Assembly (NCBI GenBank): GCA_900708905.1
Contig: CAADRB010000021.1
Location: 2,473,351-2,537,350, forward strand
DNA: 64,000 bases
Direction: 5' to 3'
Origin: Hymenolepis diminuta
Taxonomy: Eukaryota; Platyhelminthes; Cestoda; Cyclophyllidea; Hymenolepididae
The translations under genes and the position numbers were made by a program. Positions 1 to 12,700 of the stretch are shown here, piece by piece. The first letter of the stretch is position 1; each line of letters opens with the position of its first letter. The notes below the pieces were generated by a model. That model made no database searches, was not told where the DNA came from, and saw nothing but the letters and a program-made list of their open reading frames with translations.

Positions 1-714
1 TCTGATACGTAATAACTCCATACTGAAATTTACTCCACTAGTTTAGAGTACGAAATTTATAATGTAGCGTTGACGATAATCTGTTAATTTTCGCAATTCT
101 TATTTCTTTTGATGCAATCAATTTCTTTAAAATTTGACCTCTTATTACTACACACAGAAAACAGGAAATTTTTACGATTTTCAGTCATTGAGAAACATTC
201 AAATACGCAGGAATCGAAAGTTTGTTCAATTTCTTAAAACAGGTGGAATAAGGGCAAAGGTATTGCGTTTCCTCTACTTTAATTTGATGAAGCTTAATCT
301 CTACTTGTCGTTATCTACTCTATGATGAAAGGTTCGGACGATATGATTTCATGACTTCGCAGCTGTCTTTTTTCACGTACATTTTTTTCTATTTACTCGA
401 CAAAGAAGTCTACCAGTTAGCAGATCGTCTTCACGTTTGTGGTGATCGATCCATTTTAGTGCCCTCTCATTCCAATTGGTATATTCTTTATATTGACTAG
501 CGAGGAAACTAAACTCAGAGATCGCTGCTAAATTTTCGTTTCTTTTTGTGGTCTCTCCCCTATTTTTGGTGTTTGCTCTTTTGAATGAAATGCTATGTTA
601 AGTCTTTGCGGGCCTTATTTCCCCCTCCTTTTGCTTTATTTAATCCCAAAAGATTATCGATTTGTTTGTTCAATCGCTTGCTTTTAACTGACTTTGTGCA
701 TGATTTAATTTCAG
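1..714 (+). other. Intron sequence upstream of first visible TRIM exon
   Basis: AT-rich sequence without a supported exon. It ends in a pyrimidine-rich tract and an AG acceptor at 713-714. The N-terminal half of the RING finger of the TRIM gene is not encoded here and must lie further upstream, outside the window. The ORF at 134-325 has no recognisable protein character. Confidence 0.5.
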
Positions 715-735
715 AAATCGATGGCAGAATGTGAG
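715..735 (+). CDS. TRIM gene microexon, 21 nt, within RING
   Basis: AG acceptor at 713-714 and donor GTAAGT at 736. The exon reads KSMAECE in phase 0 and joins the next exon to give AECEAEEDTMRCPICR, the usual spacing of the second half of a TRIM RING finger. Its internal ATG could be mistaken for a start codon. The fit to the RING pattern argues for an internal coding exon instead. Confidence 0.65.
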
Positions 736-3700
736 GTAAGTGTAGAAATGCTACTCTCGTTCCCAATCATCCACCCACCTACCCAGTCAATCAATAAATC
801 AATGATCATATCGCTGTTATCGGTTGAGTGTTGATTGTTAGTGTTTTCAGCATGTGCACTATTGATTTTTTTCAGTGAAAGAAAGCTGTCTGTACAAGAT
901 TAGGTGTAAACATCATATTTGCATGCTTTATCTTTAATATAGACTGGAAATCGTTATTTAGATCCTTCTTTTAAAATGTTATCATCCGTATTCACAGTTT
1001 TTATTTAAATGGTAAAGTACCCGTGAAATGATTGAACACGTGTTAAAGGTATAACTACCAAATCCATTTAGGAAAGCGTTTTTCAACACTCATCTCGGAT
1101 AGAAGAGTAGCACCTTGGGGTCTCTGGTGAGAAAGCAGAGTTCTATCGTCCCCTTTATTGACCGGACTTAGTGAGGTTGGCTATTGTGCTCACAGAATGT
1201 GCACCTATGAGCATTAAATTTGCAGAAGGTGATTGTTTTCAAGAGCCAAGGTTAGCATTTATTTGCATATTCCCAATCTTATCCAATTCAAATTTATCGG
1301 TTTGCAGAGGAAGGCATATGCTCAAATTGACCAGGTTTAAAGGAGTTAGAGTTTAAAGTTATGGAACTGTTAGTTGGTATAAACCAGCGAGTTTTTTTTT
1401 TCTAGTGGCTACGGTAGCAGTATAATACAAACTAGTTAAATTTTCAATTATTCAGGTTATTACTGATGTTAAACCTAGAAAATGAAAATGGATTGATAAA
1501 ATTTGAATATTATGGTAGTAAATGTACTTACGAATTTCTTTTCTGTTAATTCGACTCAAAATTTCATATTTTCTCCCTTTTTCAAATACATGGATTTGAC
1601 TTTCTTATGTTTGCTCTTCCTGCCGTTTGTGTGGCTAATAATAACTCATTGATGTGTTGTGTTTTGAATGTTTCCTGATTATAAGAAAAAACGCCTCTAC
1701 ATGCTATTTAATATCAGCAACTTTTGATTGGTTGAAGCTACACTGCTGGGGCCAAATTGCTGCAAACACAAACAAGTGTTGATGTCCAGTGTGTAACTGC
1801 GGTTTTTCTTCTTTGAAATTCTACTCCTAGAGACTGTGACGCATGAGGAATTCGGAGCTTTCCATTTTCATAATTTCGGAAGATTGTTGCTCCCATATAG
1901 TTCATTTGTATTGATTATTTGAGCTGGTTCATGCATGAAAAAAAGATTTTTATTTCACCTCGGGGTGATTATTCATTTGCCACATCGATCATTTATCAGA
2001 TTGACTGATTTGTCGACTTTTTCCCATTCCTCTCACCGCTTTTTACAGGCCGAAGAGGATACAATGCGCTGTCCAATCTGCCGGGAGACCATCATTGTTC
2101 CACGAGGTGGTGGAGGCGCAGCAACCTTTCCACCCGCTTTCATTGTCAATCAACTCCTTGACTTAATGGCTAGTCAACGACGAGATCGTGTTCCAAAGTG
2201 TCGACGACATCCGGGACAAGAGCTGCTCTTTTGTGAAACCTGTGATGTTATTTTCTGTCCAGATTGTCGTGGTGGTAATACCAGGTTAGTTGTTTTCCAT
2301 CTTGATATCAATTTTCTTTATTTTAATCGTTGAGAAATGTCTAAACAAATAGGAGTAGTAAAGACAGTTAAGAGTTCCAGAAGTAGAAGAAATGGCAATT
2401 TCGAAAGTAAGACCAAGGGAATTACGAAAACCCTGCTTTATTAGAGATCAGGAATCATCAAGTTCAATTTCATCAATATTAAATTAGACTCGCCAAGCAT
2501 TTTAAGCATTACAAAACTTGCTAGAGTTTACTCCAGAAGAAATTGTATAATTATGAAAGGGGAATGAATGTTGTAGTCAGTAAGAGATAGAATGAGCAGC
2601 TACATAAAGGCTTTATTGCTCTTAATTGAGAGATTGTCATCTATTTGCCNNNNNNNNNNNCCATGAGCTGGGGAAAATGAAAATTTAACTATGGACTTTA
2701 CCCATTATTGATATAATACTGCATATATGTGTTTAGTGTATATCGTATTAGTTTATTCTATGTCCGGTTAGATTTTAAGCCTTATCATCATTTGGATAAA
2801 TGTTGAGCTGTAAAATAAACTCAGGCGGTTTCCTATCATGTGATGAGAATTTTCGCTTGCTTCCGAAAGCGTAGTATTTATCTCTTTCACCTTCTCTGCT
2901 CCTCTTCCTATCTTTCTTCAAATTACAGTTAAAATTGCTTACCTTCTTTTCGTGGCTTTTGTCCATAAGTTGCCAGCTGGTTAAATGGTCGTTTTAATGC
3001 GGTAGGTTTGTGATGACGGTACTCCTTACTAGAATCTGTTTAAATACTATTTATTAATTACTGAAGGTATTATTCGTTCCTTTATTATAGATTCGAAAAT
3101 CTTATCGGTTCAACTATTTTAAGGTATATTCTCATAACTATTCACAGAAAAGCAACTGAACGGGGGAACAGTAGAATAGCTTAATAATGTATGAATTGGG
3201 GAGAAGACGCAAATTTATCACCAGTTTTCTCAGCGTCACATTCGATAATTCAAAGGAGAAAGTGTTGATATGTTACATGCAGAAATTAATGTGTCTAATT
3301 CAAACGGAGAATAAGGGCATTTGTGCTCATTTTCGACAATCATACACACATTATGGTCGATGTTAGGGGATAAGTTACCAGTGTCCAGTACAGGACAACA
3401 TTGGGTTCAGCTAAATGTAGAACTTAATTGACTTGGTCATCAGAAGACAAGATGGTCCACTTTGTTTTGATTCAGTAGGATATGGTTAGACGTTCTTTGT
3501 CAAAGAAAGCTCTAATTCTTATCATCGTAAGGTCTTTCATAAATGGCCAAGCTAGTCAGGTTGGTTATCGTTCAAGACGGGACTCCGCTATTCTTAGATA
3601 ATTTCTCTTACAACAATAAACATAGACGGTCTCTCAAATCCGAAAGTGGCTCTACGATGGATCTCCAAACTGGGCAGCAATACACAGGCCCATGATAAAC

Positions 3701-6700
3701 GGCTTCATCATTGTTTTCGGAGTTCGGTGCCCATCAGTGTACACTCAGTGAACAGAATGGACATCCGTTTTGATTAAAGTTGGCAGAATTCGATTTTCAC
3801 ACCCCCTACTCAATATGAGTAATAGAAATCTCTTTTCTAAATAATCCTAGGAGTTAAAATATCCCCTTCATAGCCCTGTTATCTTCTTTCTCCAGAAACA
3901 CTAGGACGTAGTATTCATAATATGTAACGACTTTACTAGAATGTCAATTAGGCATCTGCCTTACGTAAATAAAAATATTCCAGTGTAAGACGCAAGTCAT
4001 CTGACTGACAAAGTGAGGTGAACACCAAAATATAGTCACGCGCGTCTTCACTTCTACTGGCCATACACTCCATGCTCTGTATATGTCAAAATTTAGGTCT
4101 GATTCAAATTGGGATTTGAAAAAAAAATGTATCAACACCAGATGGCCATTATTACTGTGCGTGTTTCTAGGCCTGGTGTCGAATATGGAGTTATGCCACT
4201 TTGGCTACCAATACAATGACAATGAGATATTATCGTTCAATTAGTTAGGGACGATATGTTATTGTAAAGATATGATATTATGTCCATTTGTGTTTATGCT
4301 TATGCATACTTTTGTATTTCGCTCTTGTCCAAGGCGAGTTGAAGAGCCTCCACGATTAACACTAGTAGATTGGGCAATAAATTTTAGGAATTAGTAAATA
4401 ACAATCCCAAGGAGTAGAACATAAAGAATTGTGTAGATCAAAGTGTATTAAATAAACCGCGATGAGAAATCGATTGAGTAAGAGAGAGATGAGAGAGAGA
4501 GGAACGTACGAGCAAATAACTGACAAGCGTGCGTATGTGTGTGCGTTGAAATACAAAGACAGTTTACATGAGTGACTTGGGTAAAGACACGCGTGGAGAG
4601 CGTATTAAAAAAGTTTGTTCTTTCATTATGACCCTAATTAAAGGTCAAATTCATACAATACTTTCCAGACCTCTATTGGGAGATGTTTTCTAACACGCTT
4701 CTTGGGTGAGGATTAGTATCATAGGGACTCCGGGATGAGAAATTCTAACTCTCTCATCCCCTTTAATAGACCAGGCTTGGCCAGTGAGGTTTAACCATTC
4801 CTATCTCTAGTTGGATATTTAACCCGTGACCTCTGAATTCGCAAAGGAGCATGCTAATTGCTACCGACGATGCTTAAAGTCATTTCAATGATATCAGAAA
4901 AGTTATCCAACTATTTTGTCAAAGAGTTTAATTCGATTCCTTGGTAATTGTAGACTTTGGGTCTTGTTTAATGTTTACCGATGTATTCTCAATCTCGTAA
5001 ATTCCGTCATTTTTGAATTTCGTTTTTCATTGATGATTCGTCGAAAGTGTAAGTATACTTTGCCCTTAGTTCTTGAAAATATCACTATATTGCTTATTTA
5101 TTTAAACAAAAATTGATGGTAAGTAATCCACAGCTTTATTTCTTTTATGCCACTATCGAGGCATGGATTTCTACAAGCGCGTAACTAAACCATTCCTAGT
5201 ATTTTAGGGTAGTTCATGTGAATTTCTCAGTAGATTTTCACCGTTGAATACACTATTTTGTTGGAGAAGTATTGTTACATTTGCCTAGTTTTGATGAAAT
5301 TGTAAAATTATTAAGTTTACTCTCTATATTCATTAAAGACCTATCCGTGGATAAATAGGTCTTCATGTAAGCTAGCTAAAATGTTTTTCATCATAATCAC
5401 TGAGTTGATGAGAAGAAAAAGCGTACCTAATAATGTTTTAATTAGGTTTTAACCAAACTCCATATCTATGAAGTTCTGCCACCTCCCAATCCTTAAGTTT
5501 GCAGAATTTGAGATACACGTTTTTTGGGTAAAAGTTAAGTCAGAACTGATTTATGAAATATGAAAATAAAAGTGAAGGCGAATGCAGACGTGTAAACTTT
5601 TCACTAAACTAAACATATTTTCTATTGAATGGGCTTAATGGAATGTTGAATATGTACTAAGATCTTGAAGTGTCCTTTTGGTATCCAGGGCTTGAGATCT
5701 TAATGAATTTTTCACACATAATTTTTTCTTATATGTACTTCTCATGTATTCATAATGATACAAATTTAAGTAATGGGTTGGTTTTTGTAATTCTGAAAAT
5801 AAAATGTACTATTAAGCTGACACGCACACCCATGTTGCTATCAATTTAATGGTATGTCACTTCTAATGTATAGGTAGCCATTCATGAAATCTAGATTGCC
5901 CACTATGTCTACCTTATCTCAGACCCAAGCGAAGAAGGGAAAAAGCTTATAACTTAACGAAAGTTTCTATATGCAACTTAGATACAGAATATTAATTAGG
6001 TAATTGATTAGTCAATAATGAAACACTGAGTAGACTTCCTTCCCAATTACAACTTCGAGAGAATAGCAATTAGGAAATCCAGAATCTGAGTAACGAGCTC
6101 CGTTTACATAATTTTTTTACGAATTCCGCCTAGGTTTTCGAAAATTTCCTTTTTTCTTACTGACAAAATGTCATACTAAATATGGTGTCTTATGATTAAA
6201 AGTCCTATACATTTCAAATATGTTGAAGATTCATATGACTAATCAGAAGAGAGAGAGGACTTCAAGTTGTGAAAAATGATTTTCATGTTTAGCATGACGC
6301 TGTTCGCTAAAGGTACTATAAACACCACCTCATAATTCTGTTACTTTGCTTTTACCACTATGGTTTGTTAGTGCTGATGTGTAATTTTCTCCCTTTTAGA
6401 CTTTCTGATTTTCCGTTCCGAAAATGGTATGCTGTATTTCGAAGCAATAGGTGCTATGATATGTTCATTGATTCTCATAATTCTTTTTTGCACTAATATG
6501 TTAGTAACAGTAATAGTTCATGATTCCATTTGCAAAAGCATTTTTCAACACTCATCTTGGGTTTAGTGAGCCCTTCTGATCAGAAATTTCAATTCTTACC
6601 CTTCCCGTATTATTAGCTAGACTTAATTATTCCGCTCACTTTCTGTGCGCCGATAGGTAATGACCCCGTGACCTCTGACTTCGCAGACGAGCATGTTACC

Positions 6701-9700
6701 CGCCACAGTAAATATTTTAGCATACTGTGAGATATGAATCGAATATCGATAATTAATCATTCCACTTTTCTGTAGTGTTCCTTTCGATTACAGGTGTCCT
6801 CTCTAAAGGGATAATTAATGATATACTTTCTTAGGTTACTATTCTTTATGTTTTCCTCGGTTTTTTTTATTATTAATTCTACCGTTTCGTCAAGTCAACA
6901 AAGGCTGGCACGTGATGGCTTTGTTTCTCTTCGCTAAAGTTGTTAGACATTTCATTTGCTTCCCCTTTTATTCTATATTAGCTTTCTATTCCTATTTATT
7001 TCGAAATAATTATTTTTACCTACTATAGGAGACTTACATGATCAAAACTAGCTGAAAGTAAATCTGGTTTGTTTAGTTCTTGTTCCATTGGTTTAAATCA
7101 ATTTAGAGCCTTCTTTATGGTTTTTCATAGAGCAACGGTATGGATTTTGTCTTGTTTCATTATAACTGAAGTTGGGAATAATGTAGGTGAACACAGCAGA
7201 TATCTAGAGCGTGTGGGTAGTGATAAACAGGATAACAGTAGCGCGTGTTTTGAGCAGCATGGAGGAGAGTATGTACGTTAAAAATACAAATAAATAGCGT
7301 TGAGGGTCCTGTGCTGAAGATTCTGAAAATCCTCTGGTATTCGTTGATTTAAATTTATCCAACGTTGGAGTACAAGAAATCCTTTATTTACAATATAGAG
7401 ATGTCCTTGTGGCTAGAGTTATTTCGTTTGTAAATTTGTCATATCTCTTACTTGCCATAGCAATATCATACTGAAGACGTTTCTCTTGTATGTTAAGGGG
7501 TCACGCGACTGAGGCCTGTGGTGGTACAGATCTGAACGGAGCATCCGTTGGTTCCAGTGGAGCTGCTCTCTCCCACAATGTCATCAGTTTCTCAGTCGCT
7601 ATCAAGAGATGCTCAGAAATTCTCCTCTACAAAGCTTCGCTGTGTGTTCAGGAACTTAATAGTGCACAGGAGGCGGTCACTGCAGAACTGCAACGATTAT
7701 CAGAATCTTCAGAAGCCTGTATTGCCGTAAGTTGTTAAAATCTCAACTTAAAGTTTCCTTCTTATATAACGATATATTTTGGGAATAAATCATGAATTCG
7801 AAATGACTACTTCAGTTGTCTGTTTTCGGAAAGCTTTCTGATTGAACAAAAAAGGGTTTACTCTCGGGGTCCACCTTTAGAGTAGTTGTAGTTGTCCAAC
7901 TGGATAGTCTTTATGAATTGATAATTCTTGGATTACTGGAGCCTGTAATTCGTTTAATCAGTTTCGTCAGTCTTAACAAATTTGAACAGACCTCTCTTCT
8001 CTAGAATGTCTGAGAAGTGGTCTTCAAACCGTCCGGATTTCTCATTGACATTGTTACCAAAATGCTATTCGGGTCTGTCTGTTGTATTTTCCTTGTATTG
8101 GGCCTTCAAGTTAGAGTACTTCATGGAGTCCAGGTGATTTAACACAGAAATGCATTGTCATATTATTAATTGAGTTTGAACCATTAATAATTTTCAACGT
8201 AAGAACTCAGACAATTTTGATATATACCTACTTTTGCTTTTCAAAAGGCATATTGAAACGAGTGAATAAAAGTCGACTTCTATTGTTCTCATTGTTATGG
8301 CGTTTATTTTAGGTAGATTCTTTGATTATTTCTTTGGAAACTGTAGTATTAAAATATGATCTATTGAACTAGGTTGGAACGTAAAGGCGTCATTCGTAAA
8401 CTGTAAACATATTTTTTAAAATATTTCTTACTTTGGTTATGATCCATTGGTTTATCTTGAATAACGTGACTTTGAACCGTTGGTATTGTATTGAATTGGA
8501 TAGGACACGACAACAGCAATGCTCAGTAGTATATATTGAATTCATATGTAACGTAGATTAACGCCCGAGAATGCATAAAATTCGTGAATCGGTTACGGCG
8601 AAAAGAGAACAAATCATTAGAATGGGAATTGAGAAATGGCTTAAACTGGTGGGAAGATCGATACGAAACCAAGCGTATTTGCTTTTAATGTAAATTCTTC
8701 CCGGCGCTTATTTGAATATAAATAAAGGATATGAACCCAAGTGCACCAGTGTACATTGAAAACCTATTAGGGATGACATCAATGCTCTCTCTAAGTGATT
8801 ATTAATATATGTTTAATTTGTCCTCCTTCTTGGCTATACTCATATCCTGATGGATAAAATGTGTGTAGATTAAAGTGAAGTAAGACACAAATATACTTGG
8901 TAAGCGATTTTGTGTACCTCTTCATTTTGGTTAATCTCCATTGCACTTTAAACTTAGATTTAGTTAACCCCGTTTTCGGCAATTAATCTTGAATATTTCT
9001 AGTTTCTACTAGCAGTTTTTTTACCTACTAATTTCCTTTCCTCTTGTCGGAGTATCATTTTAATTCTTCGCCAACCTCTGCTGCACTGCGCCTTTTTTCA
9101 GCAAAACTCATCCTTTTCTATCCTATGAACTCTATTTCGATTATCGTTTAAAAATCGAATATTTGCAGTCATGCAGAAACAACAGATCTAAATTATTTTG
9201 AATATAGTCACGGTAAAGTTGCTTTTTTCAGTATGTTTAGGTTATAAGTGTTTTAATCGGTTTAATTTGAGTTTAAAACACTGGAATCTTTGGTTTATCT
9301 TTTGATTTCTTTTAAATTTTACATTCGAACTGCTTAGGCGTCAATAATTCTCCAAAATTGGGAGTTTCTCCTGGAATTTTTCCATGTTTTAATGTTCTTT
9401 TCTCCTTCCATTAAAAGGAAGTATTAGTTTAACTTTTTATTCAGTCTCTAACTTGTTCATTAAAATATATATATTTATTCTCGGCTTAGGCCCAATTCCT
9501 TTTATTGAGTAATATATCGGCGCTTCTTGTTTCTATTATCTCTTCCAATTAGGCTACCTAATTCTGAAAAAATACAAAGTCTAACCAGATAATTTTTTGT
9601 TTCAAGGTTTTATTCGTTTCTCTATTCTCCTCTTTTAGTTCTTTACTAATTATGTCATGTACTTTTCTGTACTGTGTTATTCCTCTGATTTCCAAAATTT

Positions 9701-12700
9701 TAAATGTCGAATCTTATTTTTTTTGCAGTATTCTTGTTTCATTTTTGTCTCCTGTGTGAATTTAGATGCATTTTTTTTCATAAGTAGGACCATCTTTTCA
9801 AGGTGGAGATGTGACTCCCTTTTTAGAAACATTTGTAACAAAGTGTTAAAATATAATAAAATATTTGGAGCTTGTTTATACAGTTAGAAGGAGTTACTCA
9901 TCCACACAATCTGAAAGTCGCGCTTTTCCTTAGGCTATATAATAAAGCGCATTTTTTTCCCAAATCGTTTTCTTTTGTCAGAACCCTTTTTATAATCATA
10001 GGCAACTTCATTGCTAAAAGTAGTTATTACGGTATGTTGTCTTTGAGTTGAGTTGATGGAGTCCAGGTAAGATAATTTAATATGGTTTATGGTATCCGAG
10101 CTATCGGTGTTGGACCACATAGTACACTTGCTTTAAGATACGGTGAGTAAAGTTTTACTGACCACCCTCTGTTCTCAAACACGTCTAGTTTGTCTATCTA
10201 ACCAATTGTAACTGAGACAATATTAAACTGTGAACTGGACCAGATTTGTTCTCTCTAGGGCTTTGTACGTAGTTACGCGCTAGACATCTTAGCTTTACTA
10301 ACTAACCTCTCTGCAGCTCTGAAGATCAGAGAGATAGAACTGACTTAACTTTGACGTTTTAATTTTCCGCCTAAAAAAATAAAATTTTACTCTAAATGGT
10401 AAAGGTTAATGAACCTTACTTCTGGGAAATTCCCTTTCAGTTCCATTGCTTATTGTATTATCAGATAAGAATTCGTTATGTGCTTATTCCATTTTGGCAT
10501 CAAGCAGCAATTGAGCATGCTTGGTGGATGCTTAAGCGCAAACAAACCTGTTGAATTTACCCTTAAATTAATTCTATTTCCTTATATGTAACTTATTAAC
10601 CTTTCCTGAGGCTTTCTCAAGTATTTTCAGAAATTCGCCTTTCAATCTTACTTTTAATCCACTTTTTTAAATGGATTATTATCAGTATTATCATATCAGT
10701 TCTGTGCATCTTCCGTTTCTATCTATTACAATTATCTTTAAATTCTCTCTTTAAAATAAATCTTTCAATTTATTGTGTATTCCCTTTTATACCTTTTCAC
10801 TCAAATCGGATCATTTTTTATTCTATTGTGTTTTTTTTTATTCTTCCATCGTTATTATTAGTACTTTAAACGGTATGTGCATTCCTTTGAGATTTTCCTC
10901 ATTTTTTCTTAGTATTTTGAAATTAAAATATATTTAGTTTTGTTTATTTTTGTGACGTTATATTATGGTTTAGTAGTATGTATCTGAAATAGCCCAAATT
11001 TAGGAAAGTTGGTGGTAGCTGCATTCTCAAATCCCTGATTGCAGAGGTATTAGAATTTATATCTAAAATATAATTTAATTTTTCAATTATATTTAGTCCA
11101 AATGGTTGAAAAATAATCAGCTATTGTATGAATGGTTCAATATGGCTCAATATTACACATATGTCAAAGAGAGGGAGAAAAGTAAAATGCTACAATTTCT
11201 TCCAATTGTGTTTGAGCCTTTTAATTTCCCATTCTTCTTTTGGAATACTTGAAACTCTAATTTCAGTTGCTTTAGTGTGTTCCTGCGTATTTTTCCTCTG
11301 TTTCTATCCATTGAATTTAACTCTCTTGAAGTGCTACACAAGTCTGTTTTTAATATTTTGTTATTTTCATTACCAATTCTGCTGATTCAGGTGGGTTAGC
11401 CTTGCAACGTTGTGGTTGACTTTCTAGTGGATGTTTCCCACATCCCTTTTAATGTCCCAGTCGGAGAGATACCCGTATTAATTATTCACTTGAACTCCCC
11501 GTCTCCAACAAACACTTGCCTAAAGGAAATAAAAAAGACAGACAATCCGCTAGAAAATGGGAATATCATTTACGATATTTAGTATTTATTTGCGTAGCGA
11601 AACTTGATCTTTTCTTTTGAGGATTTCCGTTGCATTTATTTGAGCATTTATTTGTCTAAACCATGCATGCAAAAAAAATATATTTGAAATAAAATGTATT
11701 TTTTCGAACTTATTATCTTCGCTGTTTTTGATAGCATTAATTTCGTGAAATCTATATTCATCCTTAATATACAGCTAAGATTTTTCGCAGGCTGCTTTTT
11801 TAAAGTGCATTTCATTCACTTAACATGGTTGACTACTTAAACTGCATTACATTTGCCCCATTTGGGGTATTTGACCTTTTAAACGGGCAAAGTTACATTT
11901 ATTTAATGTACCGCTAGTTTAACCGTTTAAAATCAGTATTCCGTGATAGTCCTCTAACAGCAGGGTAGATAGACATCATTATAGGCAATTTTGATGGATG
12001 AAATCTATAGGATTTTTAGATTTCGTATGTTTTAAGTTGCTGTTATCATTTGCCGACTTTTCCCTGAAATTTTGTTACGCTACTGGACGTAAAGTTGTCT
12101 TTGAAACCTTGTTATTAATCACTCATATTGGAATTATATCGAAATCTTATTATTCTGATATTGTTAGGGGGTTTAATGATTTTCTTACTAAAATTGCTAT
12201 TGATAAGTTAATTTTAATTGTTTTTGATACCATTTGAGAGCTTACATCTAAAAGTTATGCAAGGTGATCGAGGAGTAATTTCCTATAAATATATTCTGGC
12301 GATTAAATGTTCAGGGAGTTTGGATACCAGTTATTTGAGTGCATGCTCAGATCAATGCAAATACTGTCAAGAAATATTGCGAAAAACTCAAACCCGGGTG
12401 TTCTGTAATGGGGGAGTGATTTAAGAAACTGTAGGGTTTAAAAAAACTTCATATTACTTTTACTTTTCTTAAAAAGATTAATTAATAATCAAATTAGTCG
12501 ATTTCTGATATAAATAGACACTTCTTAATCACCCCATATATGCTTCTCTGTACATTTTTAGTTGTTTTGTTGGTGGTTAAAAATTCTACTTCCTGCGTCT
12601 CTTAATTTCTCATTTGACCCTATGGCCGAAGTATTAAACCACCCCCAGCGTCTTACTAAGGCCATTAACACGTCATCACTCCGAGGGGTATTGGTTGGTA

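Larger units (their letters stand above)
2285..7497 (+). other. TRIM intron, 5.2 kb
   Basis: Holds a short assembly gap (2650-2660), a GA-rich tract (4480-4502), a possible SINE fragment near 3740-3762 in sense orientation, and two longer SINE-A copies (4685-4875 and 6531-6715). No exon could be supported; short ORFs here lack protein character. Confidence 0.65.

Noticed and set aside
134..325. 63-codon ORF at the window start as the first RING exon
   Set aside because: No Cys/His ligand pattern and no splice fit to the microexon at 715.
721..735. ATG at 721 as translation start of the TRIM protein
   Set aside because: A strong acceptor precedes it and the codons before and after fit the RING; starting here would leave half a RING. 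Kept only as a remote alternative.
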